64,000 bases of DNA from Siphonodentalium dalli (Eukaryota > Mollusca > Scaphopoda > Gadilida > Siphonodentaliidae), in contig CP136061.1 of assembly GCA_032622095.1 (NCBI GenBank), positions 248,943,582 through 249,007,581 on the forward strand, written 5' to 3'. Numbering within the stretch: the first letter of the stretch is position 1; each line of letters starts with the position of its first letter. The notes below the pieces were generated by a model. It did no database searches. It had not been told where the DNA came from and saw only the letters and a program-made list of their open reading frames with translations. Positions 1-12,345 of the stretch are shown here, piece after piece. A program made the translations under genes and the position numbers.

Positions 1-2266
1 AAAAGAAAAAAAAATGCTGCTTCCCAATTTCCGAAATCTGACAATGAACAGTTGACGTATCTATTTATTAAGAAACAGTTATTATAAATAAATAAGTTCA
101 TACCAAATCAATTCCGTTTGTTTGCTTAACGAAATCCAGTTACGACGTCATGACATGTGTCATGACGTCAAAATGTCATTTGTCTTTGCGGCCCAGAATC
201 CAGACAAGACTTCACTTGTCATGTCCTCTCTGGCAACCGATTTCGCATCACGAGACTAGACATTTAAACCTGCTTCAATTACTAGTACTACATGTATAAC
301 ATCAGGTCCGTGTCCGTGTTAGCCCTGATTTCTAGTCATGTTTCTACTTAAAGATGTACATGTAGGGCATATCGCCAGTATCGGGCTCAACTTCTGTTTG
401 AGGGTGGCATCATTAATTATCGGCTTAATTGCAGCGACATACATTGTATAACTCGAACTACTAGTATACCGGTGCAGTGTACCGGAAATTGAAATTTCGT
501 GTCCTCAATCAGCATCAAACATCATCACAATTTTCTAAATGTTATGTGAGAATCCCAACGACACCATGACGATGATAATGATAGCAAGTAAAATTTACCT
601 GCGTGGGCATATAACGTGTCATTTTTCACGTTAACTTCTCGTTGTGAGGGGATTTTAACATATGTTTTCCTATATTAGGCACCGAAGTAACTGGAGTCAC
701 TACACTGAAGTCGTGGTACCAATAACAAGTTGTAGCACCCGCGCTCACTGTACCCACTACACGCACCAGCACCGCTCTACATGTACAAAGTCAAACAATT
801 GTACTTGTTCAGCTTTTATAAACAATGTGTCGAAGAAAATGGGTCTGGGGAATATAATATTCTATGAATGCAGCGCTACTTTGGGAATTATGTACAAGAA
901 TGAAGCTGTGAAGCCTATATTACCGACAAAATCCCTAAAAAATTAGGATGAGACAACGTTTGTGATGAAATATAATGTAATCGCTACATTTTTGAATTGA
1001 TAACTTCATCTCTGGACATTAGAATAAACTATATCTGCGGACCAGAAAGAGTGATTCGGTAGTTGGCATATCTTTGTGAAAAATGGTAATATACTGTCCA
1101 CGTGTCAATATGCAAGCAATATTTATTACACCAAATCTGTGGTATTCACAATAGATCGGAAGCCGGATACAGGGAGTGATAACCGTGTTTGTTCAAAACC
1201 TACTGGCTACAAATACGGGATACATTTTCAGAATCATCAGTTCTAAAATTTGGTTACGAGCGAAAAAATTATTTGATTCCAAAATAGGTTCTACAGCAGT
1301 AACCAAAAGTCGTGTTCAGAACCTTGCCGTGTCAAATGTATGTATGTCCCAATCGCCACTTTATAAAGTACGTATTTATAAATTTGGAAACTGGTTTGGC
1401 TCTTACATATTGTAACAACCGAGCAAACAATATAACGCGCCCTGCTATACTGCACGCAGTTCGATGCGATCGAAATTGTTTTTATTTTGTCTTGCACCAG
1501 GCCATGCGCGCACGTTCTGCATACCCGAAATACATACACAGAACGACGCGCATGTGTGAAATTATTTGTTGTGATATGGCACGAGTGCCAGCTCGTAAGG
1601 ATAGAACAGCCTCGAGTTCTATCCGTCCGCGATGCATTTGCACAATTTAAGTGCCGCATCGAAAACCCCATTATAAATGGTGGATTTGTTTGGAAAGGCG
1701 TATAATAAAAATTCAATCTAGTATTTTTGAGTGGATACCAAGCAGTATCTCATTCGTGATCGAGACACATGTTTATCTCTGCCACGCGTGAGATAATTGT
1801 CGATATCCACTCAAAACACCACTCTCTATGTATCCGCATGTCAGCTATCACAATATACTGTTTTGTTGCTGGCGTTCCGCCGTCTCATATTCCGAAAATA
1901 ATTTGTGATCGCCACTGATCGCCACCGCGAACCGTGACCTCGCGTGACCTCGCGTGACCCCTCGTACTCTCGTAACGGCGTCCGCGCATGTCTGTCTATT
2001 TCTGTAAAATAATTTGCTAGGCTGATGAATATTCGAGGTGGATAACATTAGCAGATTTCAATAATCTAAATCTGAAAACTCTTATCTTTGAGGAATGGGT
2101 TCCTCGGCTCAAATAAACTATTGTTTACCCGGAAGCCGAAGAAATAGTAATTTCGGGGGTGTTAAATTAGATTATGCAACTTTAAGCAGGGTGTTTACAT
2201 TTCATACCCGTTTTGGAAAGTGTAATGTTCGATAGTGCATGGAGCAATCCTTCACTTTGTTCACAG
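1..2266. other. No gene recognised; one short hairpin
   Basis: I see no supported gene here. The open frames at 662-946 and 1291-1716 have no recognisable domain and no splice-site support. A short inverted repeat has arms near 1724-1737 and 1805-1818 (TTTTGAGTGGATA against ATATCCACTCAAAA). A small direct repeat of GTGACCTCGC occurs near 1934-1960. The stretch is AT-rich and otherwise featureless. Confidence 0.5.
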
Positions 2267-2399
2267 CTGACGAGTACTGCTACGAAGTTGCTGACAAGGG
2301 AGACACATATCGAGGTCCCGTAAATTACACCGTTGACTTCGAACCCTGTATGCCGTGGTATGAGGCGACACATTGTAAGCGCAATCCGTTTTCTGATGG
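2267..2399 (+). CDS. Exon encoding the first half of a kringle domain
   Basis: The exon follows a clear acceptor (TTTGTTCACAG) and ends at a GG|GTACGT donor. Read from 2269 it gives CYE, then GDTYRG, then a Thr, then PCMPWYE and RNP, which is the order of conserved residues in the N-terminal half of a kringle (Cys, YRG, Thr, CxxW, NP). It enters in phase 1 and leaves in phase 2. Kringle genes commonly carry an intron just before the NYCRNPD segment, so stopping here is normal. The matching second-half exon was not found downstream, so this is either an orphan exon or part of a gene whose partner has been lost or diverged. Kringles are extracellular disulphide modules that bind proteins. The shadow frame on the other strand is ignored. 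Confidence 0.6.
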
Positions 2400-3218
2400 G
2401 TACGTTGATTATTATTCACAAAGCAACATGCAACTTCTAATCCTGTGTTCCCACTTGCTAAATGTTGATTTATACTAAAATTTGACAGATGTACCAAATA
2501 TTTACCTACGTTGATTTCAGACTCTCAGTTGGGTGCACACATGTATGTGAATCAAGAATTATGTTCGATATTCTGGAGAAATGTGAAAACAAAACATGTC
2601 TGGTATAATTATATTACTTGATATTGAAAAAAAGACCTTCGATTCATTGGAGTGGAAGTTTTTATACAAACGTACGAAACCACCAAATGGCAATCTCTCT
2701 GAAAAATTGACATTTTCAGTGGAGTGCGGCCATGTGACAACCTTTCCCCTATCAATGTATTATCGCCGTGGAGATCCTCAGTTTAAGTCATAATAAACAT
2801 AATTGTCACAATTTGCAGACACGACTCTCTTCCTCCAGGTTAATGATCAGTTAATGAAGCACTTAATGTCATACATATATTGGCTAAACTATCAGACTTA
2901 AAAGTTAACTTGGACAAACACAAACTATATGTATTGGATCCAACAGGGGTTGTGGTGAAGAGAAAACCCCAGACGATGTGGAACTCTAACAATTCCGTTA
3001 CCATCGATCTACGGCAAATATTTAAAAATAACATGATGGTTTGCCACCAAAATACATTATTCGCTTGTTATTTGTTCCCGGTATCGAAATAGGTCGATAA
3101 TTACTTGAATTACTTCTCTACGGGCAAATATGTCCCAAAGAGACACAATGAATTCATAAAAATACAAACTCTAAACACGGTGTTTGGTTCCCAAACAAGC
3201 AACAGCCATGGCACGGCA
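2400..3218. other. Presumed intron or intergenic sequence
   Basis: No domain was recognised in any frame. The open frames at 2596-2793 and 2880-3092 have no supporting splice sites or motif. No second-half kringle pattern (NYC, WCY, W..C) is present. Confidence 0.4.
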
Positions 3219-4639
3219 CGACAGAAAAGAGCGTTCCGTCTTAGTCTATTCCTGATATAGTGCAGCGGCCAAACGCCAAAAGTGGTCGGGTACCCATACC
3301 CACGGTAGATCAAGTTGAAACCAATTTTGTTCGAAGATAAAATATATACTGTTGACGAAAATTATAGTGACAAATAACGGAATTGGTGGTTGCTATTGTC
3401 AAATCGACGATGAATGATACCTACCAGTGACATTTTCCAGAAATTAATGATTTTGGTAAAGCGAGCCCTGCGGCTATGTCCTAACTAATTTTCTAACATT
3501 AGTTGTTAACATCATTACATCATACCATGTCTCTACTTGATATGCAAAAATGGTTGGTTAATTTAGAGTTTCCTGTCATTTGGAGCCGAAATGTTTATTT
3601 TTGCTGAAAAATCGCTCTTTTTCACAAAAATATATTTTTTCAAATATTATCATTCAAACTGATATTGCAATAATGCCGAAATATTTAATCTCTATGGTGT
3701 AGCAGTTATCTGAGAAGCATATTAAGAAAGTAGTTAACATAAATTTTTAACGGTTTGCGAGATACTGGATTTTAGCTGCCCCTCCCCAAACCCAGAAGCC
3801 AGCAAATTACTCAAACAAACACGACTTTCAAGTAATTCATATATAAACACAAGACTGACTCGGGGGAGGGGAACGACCGGTGATATGTCCATGTATATAT
3901 GTTCGATTGCTTTTGGTAGTCATGTTGCAATGCCATTACTCTCGAGTTTATTTTTCAGTGTAATAACAAACGGTAGAGGAGGTACTCATAAGTGAGTCAG
4001 CACTTGTCCTTCAATCCCATTGTCTATACAAATGTATGTATCATTTTCTATGTGTTATTGAATTTAGACAAATAAAGTTTGTTTTTTTTAAATAAAAACT
4101 CCCCCAAACACGTTTTTGGTCGAAAACTTACATATTTTTGTTAACGACTTTACAAACATTTTGTAATTGATCTTAATGGGACCCAATATGAATCTTACAC
4201 TGAACGTGTTGTCCAGAGATACCCTGTAATTGATCACAGATGTGTTCAGGCTTCCAGACACCCAATTACAACAACAACATATTTGATTGATAACAGGTAA
4301 TTCTGCGTGCATTAACATCGATGTTTCTAAATGATTCTAATGGGGACCAAATCATAATTAATATGATGAAAACCGGACCCATAGACACCGCACGCGTGGT
4401 TAAAGATGTCATCAGGCTTCCAAACCACAAGTTACAACAACACATGTTGTTTATGACATGCAATTTTACATTAATATATAGCGACGTTGTAGAACTAAAC
4501 TATATACTAAACGACACATACTATAGACTAACATATACAGAACAAAATAATTGTTGCTTCCATAGTGATTGTTAGAGTTCCTATAAATCGACCAATGTAT
4601 AGAAACAATGGATATTGTATTGTATATCTCATAAACTAT

Positions 4640-7365
4640 TCTGAACTAGGTGACAAGCGTTAGTACAAATATGTTCTATGGTTTGAGGTCCCCCTACATA
4701 TAGTTATATAAGGAATTACACAATGTTTATGGATTAGTTGGTTCCCGACATAGTGTAGCGCTATACAAAATGTTACTGCATGGCAAATATGAAAGGCGAA
4801 TTTTCTATTTTGCGAGAACAGTCTACCCGATTTAAAGTCTTGAACACAATACGAACGGAAGCTATATGGTCTCGATATTAACAGAGAGTGTGAATGGAAA
4901 TTAATGCTATCAGAGACTACGTAATTTGTATGGGTGGCTTGTGTCTGTGTCGCGTTACACAAAGCGGCTGATAAATAAAAAAGACGAATGTGTTATATTT
5001 TGAGGAACTCCTACACAATTGAAGTGTTAAAGTTGAACAAACCACGAACTGTAAGGGTAGCTCTAAATATTGACTGAGGATGTGGGCAAAGGGTAGTAAT
5101 GTCAGGACATACACAATGTTATGGATGGGCTGGTTCCCGAAAGCCTTTGGCACTTTACAAAAAGCGGATGGCAAGCACCAACGGCGAATATTTTTTGTTT
5201 TGTGGGTCCCCTTTATAAGCACATTTAAACTCTTGAACAGACCATGCACCGAATATGTATGTTCTTATTATTAAGTTACTGACAATGTGAACGAAAGGTA
5301 GTGCTATCAGGAATAACACAGTAATATGGATAGTTTGGTTCCAGAAATCCTAGGGTACTGGCAAATACGAAATTTGAATTTTCTTTGACCCCCTACCCCA
5401 TTTAAAGTCTTAAACACAATACGAATTGAACAGATATGATCTCCATTTTAACTGAGGGTGTGGACAAATGGTAGTTATATCATGAAATACACATCTTTAA
5501 TGGATGGGTTGGTTTCCGAATGTCTGAAACACTTCACAAAAAGTGGCTAGCAAACGAGAAAGGGCAATTCTCAGTTTTGGGCCCCCTTAACCCACTTGAA
5601 CTCTTGAACCCAATATGAATTGAAGCTATATTCTCTCAATATTAACTGAGTATGTGAATGAAAGGTAGTGCTATCATGGATTATATAAACTTGGTATGGG
5701 TTCCCGAAATCCTGGGGCACTTTACAATAGGGGACTGGCAAATGTGAAATGTGAATTTTCTGTATTGAGGCAACTCTACCCCACACGAAGTCTTGAACAC
5801 ACCATGAACTGAAAGGATATGTTCTCAATAGTAATTTAGGGCGTAGAGAAGTGGACGCTATATCAAGAAATTCACATATTTTATGGCTGAATTGGTTCTT
5901 TAATGTCTCGGTCACTTTACAAAAAGCGTTTGGCAAATGAGAAAGGCGAATATTCACTATTTTGGGGGACCCCTTAACCCACTTAATATCTTGAGCATAT
6001 CATGCACTGAAGTTATATGTCCTCAAACTTAGTTGAATGTGTGAACGAAAGGTAGTGCTATGGAATTATTATATTTATATGGGTGGTTTGTTTCCCCGAA
6101 ATCCTGGGGCACTTTACAAAAAGCGGCTGGCAAACACGAAAGGCGAATATTCTATGTTTTGAGGACCCTGTGCACAATCCCATGTGAAGTCTTAAACAAA
6201 TTATATACTCTCAATGTTAACTGATGGTGTATACAAATGGTAGTGTTATCCTGAAATACGACATCTGTTATAGATGAGATGGTTCCCGAAAGCCTATGGC
6301 ACTTTGCAATAAGCGACCGGCAAACGAAAATGGCTAATTTTCACTGTCTTAGTGGACTCCAATCCCTATTTGAAGTCTTGAACACATCACTAGTTGAAGG
6401 CATATGCTATCAATATCACCCGATATTGTGTCCGAATGGTTGTTTCGTCAGAAAAGATGCAATGCTCTCGTGAACCAATTGGCGAGAGCACCGTGGCACC
6501 TTACAAAAAGCAGATGGCAAGCGCTAAAGGCGAATGTTGAGGGACCCCTACCCAATGTAAACAATTGAAGCCGCCATGCACGAACTGAATGGGTGTGCTC
6601 TCAATCTCGTACGACGATCTGGACAAATGGCTATTATATCAGGAAATACACAATTGTTATAGATGGGTTGGTACCCGACAGCCAGGGACACAAAAAGCGA
6701 CTGGAAAATAAATAATTCCATTTTCACTGTTTTTATTACATCTACCCAATTTGAAGACAAGAACACATCACGAGCTGGAAAGATATCCCCATTGACTGAG
6801 TGTATGGGCAATGGGTAGTTGTATAAGAAGTACACAATTATAAGATGGATTGGGTTCAGAAAGCATGAACACTTAACGAAACGGGGCTGGACAATAAGAA
6901 TGGCAACATTTTGAGGACCCCCTACTTTATTTGAAGTCTTGCAGACACCACATGCTGAAATATTAATATTAACCGAGGGTGAGGCCGAAGGTTAGTTTTT
7001 AACATAATATACACAAGTATTGGTTCCCGAAAGCCTGCACCGTGTGACACTCCACAACAAGCGACTGGCAAATGTTCATTGTTTTATGTACCCCTACCCT
7101 ATTTGAAGTCTTGAACACCTCATGTACGAAGGGATTATGCTCTCAAAGTCAACATATGTTGTGGCCGAATGGCTATTCTATCCGACACTATACGATATAT
7201 ATAGGCTGTGTTGGTGTCCGATAGCCTACGGGTGACACTTTACAAAACGTGGCTGGTCAATAACAAAAATACAAATTTAACTGTTTGTTTGACCACATGA
7301 AGGGATATGCTCTCAGTTTTCACTGAGGCGGTGGAAATGTGGCAGTTCTATCAGGAGGTAAACAA
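4640..7365. repeat. Satellite array of about 190-bp units, about 14 copies
   Basis: A degenerate unit recurs with landmarks GGTTCCCGAAAGCC, CACTTTACAAAAAGCG, TTTGAAGTCTTGAACAC and GGTAGTGCTATCA. The CACTTTACAAAA landmark falls near 4757, 4955, 5151, 5345, 5530, 5718, 5913, 6109, 6299, 6490, 6685, 6870, 7049 and 7231. The spacing is 179-198 bp. All copies are in the same orientation and are diverged with small indels. Open frames of 64-128 codons inside are by-products of the repeat. The array sits between the inverted arms of the foldback element. Confidence 0.85.
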
Positions 7366-7375
7366 TTTATATGAT

Positions 7376-7412
<37 letters not shown>
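7376..7412. repeat. (GA)n microsatellite
   Basis: An uninterrupted run of GA dinucleotides with one AA break lies exactly between the satellite array and the right foldback arm region. Confidence 0.95.
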
Positions 7413-7415
<3 letters not shown>

Positions 7416-8466
7416 GATAAAAATATAATTTCGTTGGATGAAAATCGCTTTATTTTCGAGAGAAATGTTTGAACCGCGTCAAATATTTTAATATTTTCAC
7501 GATGACTGAGTTCCTGTGATTCGCACAAAAGAGTATAAAAATAACATTCGGTATGGCGCATAGAAGTTCAGTTCTAGGACCATTGTATTCCGGACATTAT
7601 TAATAAGTAATGGTGTGCTGTTTCTATTTTGCCACAATGACAGAGAGGGGACGTTTTAAAGTGATTACTCAATAGGCCATAGTTTAAACTACTGCATTTC
7701 AAATCGTAAGAGCGAATGGAGTACTTGTGATATGCGACACTTACTGTGGTAATAGTAAATACAATGTGTTGTTGCTGTTGTTGTAACTTTGGGTCTGGAA
7801 GCCCGAACACGCATTTAATCACTTAAGTAGTGTCCCCGGGCCCAATTTTCAGCAAACGAGTCATGTTGGGTCCCATTATGATCAATTGGGAAATTTGGTA
7901 AAGTTCTTAACAAAAATATGTAATGTTTCGACCAAAACGTGTTTGGGGGAGGGGTAGCTAAAATCCATTATTAAATCTAAATTTCTGTTAACTGCTCTTC
8001 ATATATGCTTGTCAGATAACTGCTACACAATATGGATTAAATATTTTGGCATTATATCAATACCCATTTGAATGATAATGTTTGAAATAAAATATTTTTG
8101 TGAAAAAGAGAGATTTTTTCAGCCAAAAATAAATGTTTCGGCTGCAAATGGCAGGAAAATCCAAATTAACCAACACTTTTTTCATATCAAGTAGAGGTAT
8201 GGTATGATATCGCAATTTTAACCCAACAATGTTGGCAAATGGGTTAGGACATAGCCACAGGGCTCGCTTTACCAAAATCGTTAAAATCTGGAAAAAGTCA
8301 CTGGAGGGGATCGCTCATCGTCGATTTGACAATAGCCACCACCAATTCCGTTATTTTTTCACGATCAGTTTCGTGAACAATATATATTTCTTCTTAAAAA
8401 GAAACTAGAGCTCTTTTTCGATTTGGCCGCTGCACTAATAAGGTAGAAATAAAGAGCGTTTATTTC

Positions 8467-10809
8467 ACTTTTGTGCGGAAAAATTGAAACAGAAAAAACA
8501 TGGACATAGTGGCAGTAAGTAAATTCTCCACACAACAAGAATGTTATTTAGAGACACGACGGGGTTAATGCAAACTTTTACTATATCTAGATGACTATTT
8601 GTGACCCTCACACTTGATCCAATGTTATGAGGATCATATGTAGGCAGCCCACGGAGGTTCGATGAGTCTCAGTGTATAGTACTAATACTTGTATTAGAGA
8701 TCATTCATATACCTATTTACAATGAAAAACAATTTAAGAACGTTTGGAATTGTAGTCACACTTTTATATCAGAATCTCGTCATTAAAACTTATATAAAAA
8801 AGAAGATATTTAAAATCAAGGACTCTTTTCACGTCTGGGTTTAGCTCACAATCACTCGTCTTGTAGCGATGGGCACCGTGGACTAGAAGGAAATGCCTGT
8901 AGAAGACCGGGACAAGGCCTGCGACCGTGGTGTTTTGTCAATGTTACCGATTGCAAGAGTAGCTTCTGTGACGTGTGTGGAAAAGGTTCGTATATACATG
9001 TGTGTAACCATGACAACATATATTCACGCTGGGGAATCACGTGGTTTCGAGTTGATAAGTATGACGCATTCAAAATGGCCGAGGCGATCTAAAACGCGAC
9101 CAGACGCGGGGAAAAAGGTAATAAACTAAGATATGACATATTACATATTATTTTTACAGCTACTGGCAGATGCTATACTATTTTTTAAACAAGTTGGCAG
9201 TCAAATTGATTCTCCAAGATGTATGGACTGGTGTATACCACGCATCTCCGACTGGCAACTTTGGTCAGAATGTTATAAAAAAACCACTAAGTATTTCCGA
9301 ACAAATAAGGTATCAACTTGTTTCAAAATTAAACTAGCATATGCTCGTAACAGTCAAACTGCTAAGTGTTGTGTCAGTTCCTCATATATTATGTTTTTGT
9401 GCGTTTGCAAATTTTGAATGCGTGGTACACACCAACCTCGAAACCACGTGATTCCCCACCGTGATATCGGAAGGGACTGTTCATTACAGAAAGAATGATA
9501 ACTTTCGCGCATGTTCTTGTATTAGCACGAACGTATTGCATCCACAGCTCGGTGAATAATGTATGTTATGAGTAGGCGGAGTTTTCATTAAGGCAGCAGC
9601 CAATGAAACGTTGTTATTAGATTAATAATTTCGGCGGGATATCAGTGGCGTGCAGTCACTTCTAGTCCTAGCTTTGTTGGGTCAGCACCCACAAAGTTGT
9701 AATTCATATAATTAAAGTGAGATATTGCTCAATTTGGATAGCGGGTTTAACGGTCTTTGTTGGTATCAAAATTGGAAATAATATTTCAGTTTGGTTGAGA
9801 ATTTTCATTGTTCTAATTTTAACATAGCCAGATACGTCACTTTTATTCAAAATAGTTCATATCTTATGACATATATGTTTTTCTGTATAAATATGGAACA
9901 TGTAAATTAAAAAAAAAGTTGTGTACAATTTCATTGAGAGTTTATTTCAGACTGTGTCCATCAGTATATGCGAGTGTTCGAATAACAGTTTCCATCATGG
10001 TTTTTCCTAAAAGGTTTTTTTTCTGGTGGTTGTTCCTGGACCGCTGCACAGCTTTGGTAAAATAGGTGGAGTAAGTGAATTCATGTTTATATACATGTCT
10101 TTGTATTGTTTACTCTGAACAAGAAATGCTGACCGACGATGGCCTGGCTCGAATGCTTTAGTAGTTTGCTATAATTATGGTATACTTGGGAATACTTGTC
10201 GTTCGTTGCTATTTTAGCAAGGTTGGCGACAACATGTATACGCAGATACATGTAGGCCTGGCACAATAAACTAAATACTTTATGATAATTTAAGATAGTG
10301 AATACGATTGCGACACCAACACGCTCTTCTTGTCGTTATACATGTATGACTCACAGGGATTTGGCTAGAGGGTATTACATGTATTCCGCACCTTGGAATT
10401 TCCGACTTCAAAGAATTTCCAACTGTCCAACTACACCCCCGACTTGTACCAGACCGACATGTCCATGCAAGTCCAGGAAATATCATCTACACCCCTTCAG
10501 TTGAAACTATTCAATTGGTGGCGCAATGTTTCCAAATGATAGCCATTTTAGTCCAACAATTTTACCGAAAGTAGTAACATATGCGACGTTTGGTCTAAAA
10601 ACAACATAGTTCACAATACATAGCGGTTGTAAAATCTAACTATCAGAACTATTTCAGCCTACATCTGGTCTGAAATTTCCAACCATTAATGATTTTGGCC
10701 AAAGTTGGGGGAGGTTTGACACCGCTCCCACCACATCCATGTTGTCACGCCCCTGACGACACAGCTACTCGTATGGCTGTCTCCGTTCAATATTGTTCTG
10801 TGGTTGCAG
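8467..10809. other. Mostly non-coding; contains one small TIR element
   Basis: No gene is firmly supported. A 94-codon frame with ATG at 9133 begins with a hydrophobic stretch (MTYYILFLQLLADAILFF) and contains a W..WS.C motif reminiscent of a thrombospondin repeat. It lies inside the small inverted-repeat element at 9025-9463 and I do not call it. The rest, including 9470-10800, is AT-rich with no recognised domain. The promoter and first exon of the downstream gene were not found. Confidence 0.4.
9025..9463. mobile_element. Small TIR element (MITE-like)
   Basis: GGGGAATCACGTGGTTTCGAG at 9031-9051 is a perfect inverted match to 9437-9457. With one mismatch the arms extend outward to CACG, giving about 27 bp. 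The spacing of about 440 bp is typical of a MITE. The flanks are AT-rich and a target duplication is not certain. It carries no transposase. Confidence 0.6.
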
Positions 10810-10947
10810 AGGAATGTTACGACATCGACGGAACGTGCGTAGCTGACTTGGCAGCAAACTCGAAATATTGTCAAACATTAAACGGAAAAAAGTTTTGCCG
10901 CCAGACGTGTGGGATCTGTGCTGCTGTGGCAACCAACGACGTGACAG
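10810..10947 (+). CDS. Exon encoding a ShK (ShKT) domain, first copy
   Basis: The exon is 138 bp and phase 1-1, between the acceptor TCTGTGGTTGCAG and the donor ACAG|GTGAGA. The translation has six cysteines in ShKT order: ECYDIDGTC, then KYC, KFC, and RQTCGIC at the end. ShKT modules are 35-40 residue disulphide domains of secreted and membrane proteins, often beside enzymes or lectin domains. In potassium-channel-blocking members a Lys-Tyr pair matters. This exon has lysines near the C-terminal half but no clear dyad, so I infer no channel activity. Its length and phases equal those of the second ShK exon at 24799, which suggests exon duplication. It is the first exon of the phase-consistent chain that I can identify. 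Confidence 0.8.
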
Positions 10948-12186
10948 GTGAGAGTGACTACAAATCCATGACAAAATAATAACCAAGTAAGCAATCAACT
11001 ATGTGCAGGCAGAGGATTTGCCTGAGCGGTGACATCTTCAATTGATTGGAGACATTTAATAGTATCCCTGGTCGCATTGTGGCCGCTTGTTCTCACCACC
11101 GGACTATTATTTACAAGTTTCGCTAGACGTTGTCCGATATATATATATATATATATATTTCCGCTCTATATGATTCGATATGAGTATTATGTTATTTTAG
11201 TGAAGGTACCTATTGCAATTAAGAGAGAGGTAAAGTGGTTACATTAGGATGGGGAATTCAGTGTTAATTTTCTGTGAAAGTTTACTAAAACGTTACAAAT
11301 CGTAGGTGACCATACAATACCATATCTTATTGGAAGGATTGAATACTTATCTAGTGACAATACAGAGCAGAATTTAGATGTTTGACTCAGCTTAGATATT
11401 ATTAGGAAGTAGGTCAACAGTACATGATTGTTTACAACTATTTCCATCAGAATTCAAATGTCACAAAATAAAATAAAAAATCCACTTCGCGTTGTCATTA
11501 AACATATGTTCACACTTTCCAACAAGACACGAAGCCGTCTTCGGCGCTGTGGAAGTATTGAAAAATCGTTTCCGGAAAAGTAATACTGAATTATCCATTC
11601 AATTGTTACCACTTTACCTCTCTCTTAACTTACAAACTTTTTGTCAATAAGACCAACAAACTTCCCAATTCTAAGCAAAATTATCATGTCTCGAAACAGC
11701 AACACTGTGGTCAAATTCAGGCTATAAAATAGAAATTAAGTTTTTTATAATAATTTGTTATAATCAATGTAACATAAATTCCATCAAACAATTAGGCGTT
11801 GTGCATGTATGTGGTTTATAAATAGAGCAGACTTGGTTCCGGGCGGGTGGTGGTTTGGTGTCTATCACCTCACACAACCAACCCCATGCATGTCCTAGTA
11901 AAATAATCACATTATTGGTCAACTAGCTGAAACAGGCTCCCTTTGGGGGCCTTTATTTAGCGTCGAATGGGGCCGCGGGTTTATTTTCAGTTCAGGCAGC
12001 TTTTACCGGGCGATGTTCAATGCGAATGCGGCTGCGGTCGTTGGTCGGTTAACATCGACGCGGCATATGATTATTCTATCAAGAGCAGCTTGTACTGCAC
12101 ATTTGTGGACTCTCAATTATTGTCTGGATTTTACTCTACCTGCGTTGGTGAAACATTAACGATCATGTGTCAGTACTTTCTCGTAT

Positions 12187-12345
12187 AAATGAGTCTCCCA
12201 TAGGGAGCCTCTCATATATAAGAGAATGCACTGGCTTACGAGGTCAATGTAAATATTGTTAGACCAATGTTTTGTCTTACATGTATATATTCAAGGATCC
12301 CTATAGGAGACTCGCATATAAAAGAGTATGCATTGGCACAAGGTT
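12187..12345. repeat. Relic related to the TTAA MITE palindromes
   Basis: Two blocks, near 12190-12233 and 12296-12342, share the CATATATAAGAGAATGCA(C/T)TGG core and the CCTATAGG or CCCATAGGG centre found in the palindromes of the three TTAA-flanked MITEs at 17.4-19.05 kb. The terminal CCCTTTACCCAACA repeats are not visible. It looks like an older or truncated member of the same or a related family. Confidence 0.55.

Larger units (their letters stand above)
3219..8466. mobile_element. Foldback-type element: long inverted arms around a satellite array
   Basis: The sequence from 3219 (AAGAGCGTTCC, then GTGCAGCGGCC, then ACGGAATTGGTGG, then CAAATCGACGATGA, then TTTTGGTAAAGCGAGCCCTG) reappears as its reverse complement in the right arm ending near 8466. 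The arms pair over about 3219-4285 and 7755-8466. The left arm is longer because roughly 300 bp is inserted near 3793-4090 between two copies of a CCCCAAAC motif. The centre holds a tandem array of about 190 bp units. No transposase frame is present, so the element is non-autonomous. The arm divergence suggests an old insertion. The outer limits and any target duplication are not resolved. Confidence 0.7.

Noticed and set aside
4660-6835. Several 64-128 codon frames within the 190-bp array
   Set aside because: They are by-products of the satellite and differ in each unit.
7690-7760. NYC...W.TCDM pattern that could be the missing second half of the kringle
   Set aside because: The WCY segment and about 13 residues are missing, no acceptor fits phase 2, and the stretch is next to the foldback arm. 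Probably chance.
9133-9417. 94-codon frame with signal-like start and a W..WS.C motif
   Set aside because: It lies within a small TIR element, has too few thrombospondin residues and no splice support.
11029-11247. Signal-like hydrophobic frame
   Set aside because: It starts with GTG, not ATG, and runs into a (TA)n tract coded as Tyr-Ile repeats.
11991-12147. Cys-rich candidate exon with acceptor TTATTTTCAG and donor G|GTGAAA
   Set aside because: Phase 0 entry does not fit the phase-1 chain, and the cysteine pattern (CECGCG) matches no known module.
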